Part shown: positions 36,781-48,672 of the stretch, piece by piece
Layout of the letters: every line of letters begins with the position of its first letter
How positions within the stretch are numbered: the first letter of the stretch is position 1
Assembly (NCBI RefSeq): GCF_042453785.1
Contig: NC_091672.1
Coordinates: 6,342,501 to 6,406,500, forward strand
Reading direction: 5' to 3'
Length of the DNA: 64,000 bases
From: Malus domestica
Taxonomy: Eukaryota; Streptophyta; Magnoliopsida; Rosales; Rosaceae
Position numbers and translations under genes: made by a program
The notes under the pieces: generated by a model
What the model was told of the DNA's origin: nothing
The model's input: the letters and a program-made list of their open reading frames with translations, nothing else
Databases searched by the model: none

Positions 36781-38247
36781 AAGTAATATGAATTCTTCGC
36801 CGACATGAAATTCTTTTGATGAAGCCCACTCATTGTAATCAACTGCGCCACTAGATTTTTTGACAATTCAATTTTATTATAACAAGGCCGAAATCTCAAT
36901 TTTCTTGCGTTTTGTTGGCAATTTTGCTACCACTTTTACCGATGCCCACTGCTGCCGGCGTTCTCTCAAGCCATGCCTCCCTCCGGGGTTCAGAAGAAGT
37001 AGAGAGAGAGAGAGAGAGAGCAGTGAAAAAAGTAATGAACCATGGAAGTGCAGGTAATTCTTTAACTTTGAACGCTTGTTTATTAGAATTAAATTTAGTG
37101 ATACAAGATTAACATCAGTAGAGATTTGCTGGAAGATTTGTAGAATTGACAACTGCTTTTGCTTTTGCTTTAACTTTCAACTTCTTTCATGTATGATGTT
37201 TTTTTTCAATAAATCTTTAGATTACGGCGAATTATGTAAAAGAGAGAAAACATTTTAAAAATATTGTAAGCGACAATTACGGAAGCCAGAATGGAATTCA
37301 GGGCATAAAAAGCTTCCAAATTCTTATTGGCTTTTGTTAATCTTTGTTGCTGTCTTTATGTCATGGCCAAAGACAAGACTTGTTGACTTTTTGCCTGATT
37401 TCGAGAGAAAGGTCAGTGCCTTGGTGTCACTGGCCGTGACAAGAGAGATGGGACGAGGGGGGCAATGACACCAGATAACGAAGCACTTCTCCCAATGGTG
37501 AGGCCTCGAATTCAAGGTAGTGATTGCCCCCTATGTGATGAGAGATAGGAGGAGGGGGCCAGTGACGCCGGACAGAGAAATATGTAATTTTTTCCATTAG
37601 TGAGGTTCACGCCACCAACTTTGAGCCGCCAAAAGGTGGGTGACACTTTTATGGTGGGAATAGTTGAATAACTAATGATGGTAGCCAACAAAGTATACGA
37701 TAAAGATGTCTTGACTTGCAACCCAAGTAATCATTCTTTCTGATAAAGCAAACAAGAACAAAAGAGATCACAACAAATTGAAAATATTTCAAAATAATGG
37801 CTTTGCATTGTAAAAGAAGATAGCATAAGAATTCTGCATTTCGGAATTACACCACTGGTTTTCCAGCAACTTGAGGACCAATAAGGTTTCAAGTCACTTC
37901 ACTAGCTCCACAGTCTCAAAACACTAACAGTAACTTATAAGGCGTAACAAGAACGGATTTATTAAAACGAAATACATTGCACAGCTTTTGGGTGTATACA
38001 GACTCCAACTTATGAACCCTGAAAAAAATCTGAAGCTTTACCCATAACCTTTGCCTAGGGTGCATAGTTTTACGGAAAGAAATGAGTTTATATAAGAAAA
38101 GTCAAAGGGAGCAAAGAAAAAACACTAGAAGAAAACAACCCAATGTTAGAAAATTGTTTAAGGAGAATAAAACTTACTGAAACCGGTTGCTTAAGACCAG
38201 GCTCAGCCAATCAAGTTACTGGATGTTATACCAACTTCAAATTTATG
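36781..38247. other. Actin - PP2C intergenic region, no gene
   Basis: It contains a GA run (37003-37020) and scattered AT-rich sequence. The two gene 3' ends converge here. No repeat could be bounded and no coding signal was seen. Confidence 0.5.
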
Positions 38248-40840
38248 TCAATCCTTGAACATGTTAAACCTTGACGGTCCAACAGTGTCAATGAACCCTC
38301 TTACTGACAGCTCAGGCGCGGGTTGGTTCTTCCCCAGTAAATCGTGATCTATAAAAATGACAACAATCGTAATGTCATCGTGAAAGAACCGCCTAACTCC
38401 CTTTTCAACCTTCTTAAGGTCATCGTGTCTCATCTCCCTTTTTCTAGCTGCCTCACTCAGAGCTGTTTTAAGAAGTCTTTTCGCAATTCCCTGACAATTT
38501 GTGAAAAAAATAGAGAAGAAAGAACTATTGGTATCTAGATAGTAACGGGGAAAAAGGACCAAAAAGGCATTCGAAGAAAAAACATACTGCTCGAGGATTA
38601 TTGTGTACAATCTCCACAGCTTCCTGATTTGTCATGTGCTCCCATAGCCCATCGGATGCGAATATTACAAATTTATCATTGGGCTGTAGAACTCTAGCAC
38701 ATACAGATGGTTCTGCTGTTAGCACAGGCCGGCCAAGAGGTTCAGGAAGGTGGAACCTTGGAAACGTGGGATCAAGAGAAAATTCTGGCCTCTTTAAGTA
38801 TGCATCACCGATAGATCTGGATACCTGATAGCAAGCAAGGAAACACACAAAAGCAGAAATAACTTGTCAATGATTATCTCAACAGAGGACTTTAGATTCC
38901 CAAATTCCAGTGTGCATAATAATTAATTTTAAGCAATTGGAGGGAGGGGGTAAAAAATCTAGTCCTCAACAGTCTACAAGATACATGACTGATGCAACAA
39001 CCACTGAAAACTTGGAACCGAAAACAGGCGGGGAGAAGACCGTCAGAGTGTCAAATTGACACAAAAAATTTGCAAACCATAACTGCAAATGTATGCATTT
39101 GTGTTGGCCAACATACATACATGCGCAGATACTACAGCAATCCTTAAGCATCACAGACATTTATAGTAAGGTTATTACAAAAGTCACAAATCACAAATGG
39201 GCTCATTTCAATAAATTGGGCATCCTTCCCAGAAAGAAGTTGAAAAGGTACATCAAATATCTTCAGTTAAAGAGACGGAAAGTGAGTAAACCTGTATGAT
39301 GCCTTTGATACGCCAAACTCCCTGCTTCATAACTACAATATGTGAATCATTTGGATGCAAAGACCTGAGTTCTTGTCTAACCTCCTCCATACTTGCATTG
39401 TGCTCCCTATTTAGCTGTTCGGCACCTATCTTATTCGATCTACCTACAGAACCAATGACTGCTCGGGAGTCTCCTAGATTAGCAACATACAATGTCCCCC
39501 TCCAGATAACTCCAACCAGACAACAAGACCCAATTGCTGCCATTAATGGCTTTATTCCACATGTCCTACGCACAAGAGTAAGGAACCCATCCTCAGTTGA
39601 AGAAAAGGCACTTCTAAGGGTATCTTCAGATATGGTTCCCTTTTCTCGAGCATGTCCTGTAACAAAAACACTTAAATCAGTTGGAATTCGAAAAATCCAG
39701 AAGTACTTGCTGTATGCAACAATTGCAATTGGAGGGTGAAGCCTAGAATACAAAAAATAAGCAGTATTCCAACAGAAGCGCGGCAATCAAATATAGCTAA
39801 AAGGCTCTCGTTACTGGGACACCAAAAATAGTCTTCGACTCTGGAGTGGAAGAGGCAATGCATCAAAGAAACAAAAAATTTCTTTGCATACACCAGTAGA
39901 GAAAGATATATTAAACCACATTAAAGAAACAAAATTTTCAAATTTCAGATTGAACATTCAACTCTACTCCAACTACACAGAACAAAATAGATGAACAACA
40001 TAGCTCAACCTCCAATGAGTCCATTAATGGAACGGATTCTTTCTTCCGCCTTTTCTTTAAGATAAATAAATTAAACTTCTGCAAATAACATCGCGATGTA
40101 TATTTCAGCACCATCAAGGCAAACCCAACTGACAAGGTGAGTCTAGGATACAGAGAAGGCCAAAAGAGAAAAAAAAAAAAAAAAAGAAGAAAAAATTTAC
40201 CCAAAAGAGAAAAAACCAAGATGCTGCTTGAAACCAATTGACCATCAAATATAACACACTTCACATTCAAAATCAAAAGAAGCATAAAAATAAAACAAGA
40301 TCACTCCTTTCTAAAACACACAAATCCACAAATCACAAACACTCCATCAAAAACGCACACCTCCAACAATCCCAACAAAAAAAGCACTCCCTACGCACGC
40401 AAAGTTGACTAGAGCAGTATGCATACAAGTTCAAATCTCCGTATTTAGATTAAATTAGAATATCGCTCGAATGAAAACAAGAAAGACAACAATCCCAATA
40501 AAGAACAAAAATCCAAAAACCAAGATATGGCTCACTCACTCATGAGATGAAGAAAGAGATGGTCATTAATGAAGCGAGAAGCATCAGGTCCACCATGTCC
40601 GTCATAAACACCGACGAAGGTGGCGTCACGGCCGGTCTCCACTTGGCTGTGATCCTCAATAACTTCATTGGCCTGCACGACAGCGAAGGAGAATTCTCCA
40701 TAGCTGTGCCTGTCGAGGCTTCTGCACCACAGCAAAGGGTCCTCCAACGACGAGTCCTCGACATCATCCTTGTTCATACGGGCATATCTCCTCAATGGCC
40801 TCCAACACGTACACGCTATCCTTGCCAGCCACGAAAACAT
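38248..40840 (-). CDS. Protein phosphatase 2C, clade D (PP2C42-like)
   Basis: Four exons (40840-40540, 39656-39292, 38824-38588, 38490-38248) join in phase to 1146 bp, 381 aa. The N-terminus [20 protein letters not shown] matches the clade-D pattern with a short Cys/Arg-rich head. PP2C metal-binding motifs are present: [35 protein letters not shown], the DGLWEHMTN aspartate and the C-terminal [14 protein letters not shown]. The longer identity, from memory, is with Arabidopsis At3g17090. Clade-D PP2Cs dephosphorylate the C-terminal threonine of plasma-membrane H+-ATPases and are antagonised by SAUR proteins; that role is inferred here. All residues expected for activity appear intact. The gene is convergent with actin. 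A long inverted-repeat element lies 340 bp upstream of the start. Confidence 0.95.
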
Positions 40841-41082
40841 CCCTCATTTCCCAACAACAACCCCAACAACTGATACTTTTCTCTGTAATCCGACAACCCT
40901 TTCGTGGATTTCTGGTGTTCTTTGAGAAAATTAAAGATTTGGGGTCGCTTGTTAATAAAGTTTCAAAATTTGGGAAGATTTTGGAGGTTCGGATTGGAAA
41001 TCCAAAAGGGGTTGTTGACAAAAGGTTCAAAGGGTCCGTGGGTTTTTTGAGTCTTCCTCTGTCCTTCTCCGTGTGTGTGTGT

Positions 41083-41101
41083 AGAGAGAGAGAGAGAGAG
41101 G
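41083..41101. repeat. (GA)n microsatellite in the PP2C 5' flank
   Basis: AGAGAGAGAGAGAGAGAG preceded by a GT run, about 245 bp upstream of the PP2C start codon; on the gene strand it reads as a CT-rich leader. Confidence 0.8.
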
Positions 41102-41181
41102 GGTGTTGCAGGGTGGAAAAGGAAGGGGAAAGTTGACGAAAGCGTGTGAGAGGCACTCTAATGTTTTTTCTTTTCTTTTTA

Positions 41182-41813
41182 GGAATTTGCGCAAATACCA
41201 CCTTAGTTTTCAGGGTGTGGCATTTGCCACCTAAAGAATTTTTTTTGACAATTACCCACCTAGACTTTAGCATTGGTGTTAATCTACCACCTCCTTTTAA
41301 TTCCGTCAAACTTGCAGTTAAATTCAAGGGTATGTTTAACTAATCAAAACAAAGAAATAATAAACTAATAAAAATTTAGAAAAAATAAAAAGTTGCGGAT
41401 GAAACAGAGACAGAGAGAGAGATGAAGTAGGAGAATGAGGCCATATGGGCTGCCATGGAGGTTTAAGGGCATATGGAGTCAGCGGTTGCACTGCATGGGA
41501 GGGGGAGCTAGTTAAGAGGAGCCGCAATGGAGGGGTTAAATAGGGTTGAAAAGTTTGAGCTTCGAGAATCGGATCAGGCGTTTAGGGTCGCAAATTCTTC
41601 TAAAACGAAAATCTGAGGGAGATTGGACTAGAGAGATTCCAGGGTGAAAGCCAATTGCAAAGGTGGAGAATATTAAAATTTGAAAAGTGATACATTGTTT
41701 GACAAAATGTTAGCACCAAACTTAAAGTCTAAGTGGATAATTGACAAAACTGTCTCTCTCGGTGGCAAATTTACACACCTTTGAAAATTCAGGTGGTATC
41801 TACACAAATTTCC
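41182..41813. mobile_element. 632-bp element with about 100-bp terminal inverted repeats
   Basis: The left arm runs GGAATTTGCGCAAATACCAC, then GTGTGGCATTTGCCACC and ACAATTACCCACCTAGACTT. The reverse complement of the right arm runs GGAAATTTGTGTAGATACCA, then GTGTGTAAATTTGCCACC and TCAATTATCCACTTAGACTT. Identity is about 75% over 100 bp. Long arms without a transposase suggest a Mutator-type (MULE-derived) foldback element. The flanking 8-9 bp are only loosely similar, so the duplication is unproven. Confidence 0.7.
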
Positions 41814-42389
41814 CATTTTTGGGTTTTTTCGATTGGTTTTTGTAAACTGACGTAAATGCCATTGGTGTAGTGATTAAACTACAGGTATGCCACTACACTG
41901 GGATGATAACCGGCCCGCGGATCTGGCAAAACTTTGTTTTCAAATTGTTTTCTTTCCTTTTTTTTATTTTGTTAGAAAAAATATATTTTTTTCGTGGGGT
42001 CTCACCTCTCACATGATTCATCTCCCTATCAACAAATTGTCCTTTTTTATTTGGTCAAAATATTAAAAAAACAATTGTCTTTTTCTAAATTTCTCTAATT
42101 TCTTTTTGAAATTAAAAAATAATAATAATTAAAAATGATTGAAGGCTTTTTAGTGATGACGACTTCATTTAGTAATATGAATTTAAAATGTGATAGGGGC
42201 ATTGAGCGATGTGAAGGGTGCAATTAGAACCGCTCTTTACGCGCACTGTGAAAATCAAAGTATTCTATATGGAGTTAAGGCAGGTTACACCAGTAAATTG
42301 AAGCAGTGTAAAGTCTTTTTATACTTAAATTTTAATTAGAGTAGTTTAAAATATTCAATTTCACTTTGTCAATACAAAAGTTTTACAAG

Positions 42390-42482
42390 CCACTGGGGTT
42401 AGCCTAATGGTGAGGGTGGATATTTTGATGATTAAGAATAAGCTAGGTTCAGACTTTGAATAAGTACTTGACAAATTTTAAT
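42390..42482 (+). mobile_element. SINE-like fragment with tRNA-type boxes
   Basis: GGGGTTAGCCTAATGGTGAG resembles an A-box, and AGGTTCAGACTTTGAATAAG 50 bp later resembles a decayed B-box. No body or tail could be bounded. Confidence 0.35.
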
Positions 42483-43159
42483 TATTATAAAAATTTATAT
42501 CAAACTTGAAGATGAAATTGTTAAAACATCAAAAGTTTTTACAACCCCAATTTCTATTCATGATCAACTCTTGCATAGTATGTACGCTATTGTTCATAAG
42601 TTCATTTGGAAGTACTTTTATAATAGTTGAAAGCGCTTTTGATGAAAATGTTTTTGGAATGAATATATAATAAAAATGTAAGTGCTTTTGGAACTCAAAA
42701 TATTTTTTTCTAAGAGCTCTTTCAGTCATTCTAAAAGCACTTCTAAACGATGTTAAAGAGAGCACAATCGATTAGCCACTATAAATTTCAAAAGTGCGAT
42801 TTTTTCTTTTCCTTACAATATTATAAATTGGGTGGAGCAGATCGCATGTTGACCTTAAACTTTAATAAGGGGTTGTATGAAGCTTCCTTTGAGCATTGTA
42901 AAGTCTTCAGATTCATGCAAATTGAAATGTATTATATCCCTCATCATGTGCAATGTGGAATGTGCAATGCAAGTGCAAACCTTTTTCTTTTCTTTTTCTT
43001 TACAACTTTATAAAATTTATGCATCTAATAATAATAAGCCATACCACTTATCTTCTCCAATTATATCCAACTATTTCAAACTAGTCACAATTATTTATTT
43101 TTTTAACTTAAATATATATAATTATATATATTAATCTTTAAAGAAAGGGATTTCTATTT

Positions 43160-43492
43160 TTTTTTAAATGGGGATTAGTGATGAGGTTCACACTACATCG
43201 AACTTCAACGCTCTAAACCACTTATTTTTCAAGTTGCACCTCATAAATCATCTTTACAAAATATTGGCCAAATCGGAAATATTTGAGGCATCTAATTGAG
43301 TTCAAAGAAATTGACGAACACTATGGTCTAAGAAACATTGAAATTTTATCTTAACAATCAAATAGGCAAATGATTTTGGATTAAATTGAATTTTTGTAAG
43401 GATAATCTATAAATCGAGACTTATAAAATAAACGGTTCAGATAGTTAAAGTCGATGTGGTTTAGCCCCTACAACTAATCCCTATTTTTTGAG
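43160..43492. mobile_element. Hairpin MITE, first of a tandem pair
   Basis: The left GGGATTAGTGATGAGGTTCA, then CATCGAACTTCAACG, is mirrored on the right by AGTCGATGTGGTTTAGCCCC and ACAACTAATCCC. The inner arms (ATAAATCATCTTTACAAAAT / TTTTTGTAAGGATAATCTAT) are also inverted. Non-coding. Confidence 0.7.
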
Positions 43493-43504
43493 AAATATGA
43501 AATC

Positions 43505-43820
43505 TCTCTCTAGTTAAGGGGCTCACTCTACATGGAATTTCAACCATCTGAATCATCTATTTTGTATTCACAGATCATCCTTGCAAAAAGTCAATTCAAT
43601 CTGAAATCATTTGTCTATTTAATTACCAAGATAAAATTTCATTGTTTCTTATATAACAAAGTATTCATTAATTTTTTTGAATCTAAATTAGATGTATTAA
43701 ATATTTTCGATTTGGCTAATATTTTGTAAGGATGATCTATGAGATGCAACTTAAAAAATAGACAGTTCGGATCGTTAAAATTCGATGTGTTGGACTCCAC
43801 AACTAATCCCTATTTAAAAA
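43505..43820. mobile_element. Hairpin MITE, second of the tandem pair
   Basis: Same family as the preceding element: CATGGAATTTCAACCATCTG, CACAGATCATCCTTGCAAAA on the left; TTTTGTAAGGATGATCTATG, AAATTCGATGTGTTGGACTC and ACAACTAATCCC on the right. The left terminus is poorly preserved. Confidence 0.65.
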
Positions 43821-44968
43821 AAAATTATGAAAATCCCTTCCCAACTTCCTCTATATATATATTTGAGTACACTTTTTTGGACAAATATATTCGATCATAT
43901 CAGATGATGATATGAGATCCAACCCTAGAGAACACGTGTGAGTGATGTGGGTAGGTGTAACCATGAAATGTAAAGTTAATCAAAAAACCCTTTTTTTATG
44001 AACGGAGGAAATGCAGCAGAGGTAGGAGGGAGGGACGGCATCGGCATGTTGCTTTCCAAGAAACTAAAAAAAATTAAAGGGTCTGAAAACACATGCCGCA
44101 TGTGAGCAACCGTGGCTTTTGCCTTTCTGTCACAGCATTCGCTGTTCAGGTTGCCTGTTGCCTCTCCATCTCTCTCTCTCTCTCTGTCTAACATAATCTA
44201 GAAAGATGATGAATCCCCATTACAACACAGGGAGGCATTCATGGGATGGATGATGGTACAGTTGCAAATTAAAAGATGATGCTGTTGCCACGGATGGGAT
44301 CAGATTTGACTCCATCAATCCCATCAGACGGTTGGGCTGTCTCCTTGTGGCCAATGTCTCATGTCCAAGTGCTGTTTTTTTATTTGGCCAACAAATTGGG
44401 TTGGAAACTCCATTTTTGCTTTATAGAGGAGGTGGAGAATTTTACTAGTAGGGTTGGACACAGTTCGGATTGAGTATTGGCTTTATTGGAAATTATTTGG
44501 GTCGGCTAGTTGTTTGGGTTGAAACAAGACTGATCCAATTGTGTCAGGAAACTAAAACCACATACCAAACGAGTAAAATTTGTGAAGCATATTTTATGTG
44601 TGTCGATATGAATTGTGATTTTTTTATATGGATCCATTTGATTCGTTTGATTTGTGCTCGCGCTGGATGATGAAAAATTATCATGTTCGGTTCTTTCGAG
44701 AGATGGATCTAGAATAATTCATCTATCCTAATAACAAAAAACAACCGGAAATGTTTAAAAAAAAGTAGGATTTTAAATAACACATTCTGAAAATGGACGA
44801 TTAGATTAATAGCTCCGACTGATAATCTAACAACAAAAGCACTTATGACTCCTTATACATAAATAATAAATTAGAAAAAGAATAAAGAATACAAATTGGA
44901 TGCAAAAATTTGGGGTTTCAACATAGAAATTTCTGCAATTTGAAGTAAGAGAGTGTTTGTGTGTTGAG

Positions 44969-46501
44969 CTAGACAATGTCATTGATCAAACGCTTGTGCC
45001 TATTGTAATGCTTTTCCATGAAAACCTTTGAAGCTCCTTCAATGGTCCTTCTCCATGTCTGCACAATAACATCATCACAACACAGAAAAACTAGTAACAT
45101 CAATATAAGTTGACTTTTCATTTCCACTTGTAATAAACAATGTATTAAAAATATTCACAAATCTTTATCAACCGTGTATTAACTACTCAAAAAACGACCA
45201 AAGTTACTATTTTACTCAAATTATAACACGTAGATTTATTTTTGTATTGATATACTCTAGAAGTAGAACATATCAACTATGAGTCTATTCTAATTATAAC
45301 ACGTGAAAAAAAATACTCCCGTGACTTGTGTTTCAGTACCAATACAAATTTATCTTGTCAATCAATGAAAATTAACACTAAGTTTACCCTCTCAGTACCA
45401 ATAAAATTTGGTTAGCTGGTAGATTGGACCAAGCTAGTGACAGCTTTACCAACAGGTCCAAAACGCTGCAACACAGGGTTGCTGCAACCCTAAACCCTAG
45501 TGAACAAGCTACAGATGATGGGGTTGGGGGATATTGGACCCTCCTCTACTATTGCTGTCTATATGCCTCAGATCACAAAAGAACTGGTGCAGTAATTTTT
45601 CGGGTTTTGGGTTTACGATTTAGGATAAAAGGACTAATGACGTATTAGTTTTTCACAAGCGATATTGGAGAAAGGACAATCAATGCAGGACTTCAAAATC
45701 TCTTATGTAGTTGTGAGTGAGTGTGCTCCAAGGACAGGGCCAGAATTTTTCAGTTGGGTGGGCTACCTAATTCGTTACTAGGTTTAGTTTGGGTGGGCTA
45801 CAAGGTTTAATTTGAGTCACGACCCATAATAGTTTTGTATGTCGTTATGCTCTTTATAATTATGATTCTTATTTACTTAAGTTACAAGTCTCGACAATAT
45901 TTTGTTGTTGTTAATGTTTGATTTTTTTTTTTATAAAAGTTTTGGACTATTTTGAGCATTCAGTTCAACAGATTAAATAGATAATTATAAACTGATACCT
46001 TAGAAAGCATTTAACTTTACATTTGAGATCCCAAGTTCGAAACCCTTTCTCCTCTATAGATTGCATCTCGACATATTTTATAGAAATAAACATTTGATGT
46101 AATGTATCAATAAAAAATAAAAAGAATCTAACCTTGTGAATTGAACGGAAGAGGGACTTGTTCCTGATATCCCTCGCCCTGAGGTGTGAACCCCTGCCGC
46201 CATGAATCCCAATTTTCCTAAACAAGGCCTTGTTTTTAGTCCCAGCAGGAAGCAGAGACCTCCTCTCCACCAATCCAGTAGTCTTCCCATTCGACGGACT
46301 CTCACACTGATGATCCCCTTCCCCGTTCACCCGGCTTCTTTTCCGGCGCTTCGACACCCTCACCACCATCCGTTTGCTCGCCGGAGCATCGGCCTCGTCC
46401 CCAGAATCGGCAAATTTCCTCAGCAGCTCGTCTGAAGACTTCTTGGTCACATGTTGGACACTAGCACAAGTAGTAGGAGTTGCAGTAGTGAGAGATTCCA
46501 T
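44969..46501 (-). CDS. Uncharacterised basic protein, 152 aa
   Basis: Two exons in phase: 46501-46133 (123 codons, MESLTTATPTT start) and 45058-44969 (29 codons and a TAG), with a 1.07-kb GT-AG intron. The N-terminal third is acidic (FADSGDEADAP). A basic cluster SKRRKRSR looks like a nuclear localisation signal. A conserved-looking block follows: NKALFRKIGIHGGRGSHLRA, RDIRNKSLFRSIHK, then exon 2 TWRRTIEGASKVFMEKHYNR and HKRLINDIV. I recognise no named domain. Its place between actin and POLD2 corresponds to At2g42110, an Arabidopsis gene of unknown function. The 5' flank has a (GA)n run on the plus strand (46526-46558). Coding status rests on clean splice phase and composition. Confidence 0.75.
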
Positions 46502-46526
46502 TGTAAATTTGTAAAATTGTAAAATT

Positions 46527-46558
<32 letters not shown>

Positions 46559-46788
46559 CATGCAAAATTGCAATGTGGATTATAATGCATGTTTTTGGGT
46601 TGGAGTAATCTGGTGATTAATAATGTACGTACACTGTATGTGTGAGAAAATGGAAATGGACCGTTGGAGTTAGTGAATTATTATTATTTGAATAACTGGG
46701 GGAGTGAGGGGAATATAGCCGTTATAAGAGACAAAGAGGAGCCTGGAGGTGCAGTCTATGTATGTTATTATCTGATGAGATATATATG
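46502..46788. promoter_or_regulatory. 5' flank of the 152-aa gene
   Basis: A CT-rich leader (on the gene strand) lies at 46526-46558. AT-rich sequence follows up to the tandem MITEs. No definite TATA box was placed. Confidence 0.4.
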
Positions 46789-46789
46789 G

Positions 46790-47107
46790 CAGATTCACTG
46801 CCCTTCCACTTTCCGTGCGCTCTTATTTGTGTGATTACAGTTAAGTCACGTCAATATTTTATATTACTATTTATTTTTATCTTATTATATTTATAAAAAA
46901 AATAATATAAAATGTTGACGTGGCTTAACCGTGACCACACAAAACAGGAGGCAGATTCTCTGCCCTCCCACTTCCCGTGCCCTCCTGTTTTGTGTGGTCA
47001 CGGTTAAACCACGTCAACATTTATATTATTTTTTTTATAAAGATAATAAGACAAAAATGAATAGTAATATAAAATATTAACGTGACTTAGGGCAGAGAAT
47101 CTGCCTC
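46790..47107. mobile_element. Tandem pair of MITEs (GCAGATTCTCTGCCC family)
   Basis: The first copy is about 46790-46962 (GCAGATTCACTGCCC to ACACAAAACAGGAGG). The second, about 46951-47107, shares the middle GGAGGCAGATTCTCTGCCCT and ends GGCAGAGAATCTGCCTCC. Each has inverted GGTCACGGTTAA / TTAACCGTGACC and ACGTCAACATTT arms. Related to 14148-14386. Confidence 0.8.
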
Positions 47108-48672
47108 CATATTTCCTTGACAAAAATTCCACATTCAATCCTGACATGCATTTGCAGTGTTGGTTGCAGATGCGGATGATGTGGTGACGACAAAGTTGGA
47201 TCTGGTTCTGGGTTTTGGACAAGCAGCGGTAATAATCTGGGTTTGGTGAGAAATTAGGCCACAACCTGTCGTTTTGATCGATCTGTTTTGAGTCTAAACA
47301 GATTTTAATCCAATTTTTGCACCACTCTCATCCCCTAGAACGAACTTGTTCAACCTCATGGATCACAAAATTATAATTTTTCAGACAAAATTCCCTTCTC
47401 TTTTTAAGGGATGGTAGTTGACTCTGCATGTAAGGAATCGTTCCTCTTTAGATGACGGTGTGTCATTATTTTATTGTACAAATCTTGTAGTACAAACCAA
47501 TTTTCTTTATCCTTATCTAAAGATCGTCTCTAGCAAAATATATTGAATTTGAAAATTGTTTAACCATCCATGTGTCGAACAAATCAACTTTCGTTTAGGT
47601 TAACAAAAAACATCCTCGTGATTAGCCATCACCTGGTTTGATTCATATAACGATGGTTTGATTCATATAACTAAGGGAGGTTTGTGATGATTTTGAAAAT
47701 CTTTTACACTAGGTAATTTAGTATCTATATGCATGAAGATAATCAATTCCGTCGTTGTGGTATGACTCTATAATTGATTTTTGACCACATTCTCCACAAG
47801 GCCTTCTTATCTTTTCCTTCTCCAAGCTCAAGATTATGGAAGAAGGAATTGGGATCAAAATAACAACTGTTTCTAAACCAAATGAAATTTTCTAGAGATG
47901 ATTTGCAAACGATGATAAAGAGAATGAACTGTTTAAATTATGACGTTTGTACAGTGAAATCATTTGCACAATGAAGATAGAGAAGTAACTAAAGAAATCT
48001 AATGCCTGAATAATATTTAACACCATCAAAAATTGTATCAGTTGATAAAATTTACATCCCATGTTTGAAACTTGAAAGCCTACTTGAAAATAAATACCAT
48101 AAAGATTACACCAAAAGCCATTTGTAGAACACATAAGATATTCAACAAGCAAATGTTACAATAAGAAACAAATCCACTCTGGCTCCGCAGATTCCATCCA
48201 TTCGGATTTCTTTTCAATGGATCTCCACAAACGCTGTTAGAGGATGTCTTCGGAAGTCTAAAAATTCGAATTTTAACTGAGAAAATTTCAGTAAGCATCC
48301 TAATGTTGGTTTCGGGACATGCATTTCCATATGTTCAAGAAATTCCGTACATGACAACATTTCGACAACACATCAATAGTATAGACTTCTTTCAAGCAAG
48401 TTGGATGAGTTAAAAATCCATAAACGAGTTTTGAGTCATCAGCGCTTCTATGACATTACTCCCAGATGTTTCAACTAAAATCAATTAGCATGTCGTGCCA
48501 TAAAGCATCGTAATTTCGCCTTCTTTCAGAGTTTGTATAACTTGATCTTACAGGAAGAGCCGTCTTTCTAATCTAAACTGAAAGTTTAATAAAATATACT
48601 TCTACATCTCAACATTGACCGGAGGCAAATTACGAAGAAGTCAGAACCGTAATTGATGAACTTCGTACCTTG
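47108..48672. other. 1.5-kb intergenic region and POLD2 3' flank, no gene
   Basis: AT-rich sequence without coding signal. The last few hundred bases probably include the POLD2 3' UTR. The string GGTTTGATTCATATAACGATG is partly duplicated near 47635-47665. Confidence 0.45.

Larger units (their letters stand above)
41814..44968. other. 3.1-kb AT-rich intergenic region with MITEs, no gene
   Basis: It contains a SINE-like fragment (42390), a head-to-tail pair of hairpin elements (43160-43820), and a CT run near 44168-44185. No exon was recognised. Confidence 0.55.

Noticed and set aside
39296-39739. 147-codon plus-strand frame
   Set aside because: A shadow of PP2C exon 2 on the opposite strand.
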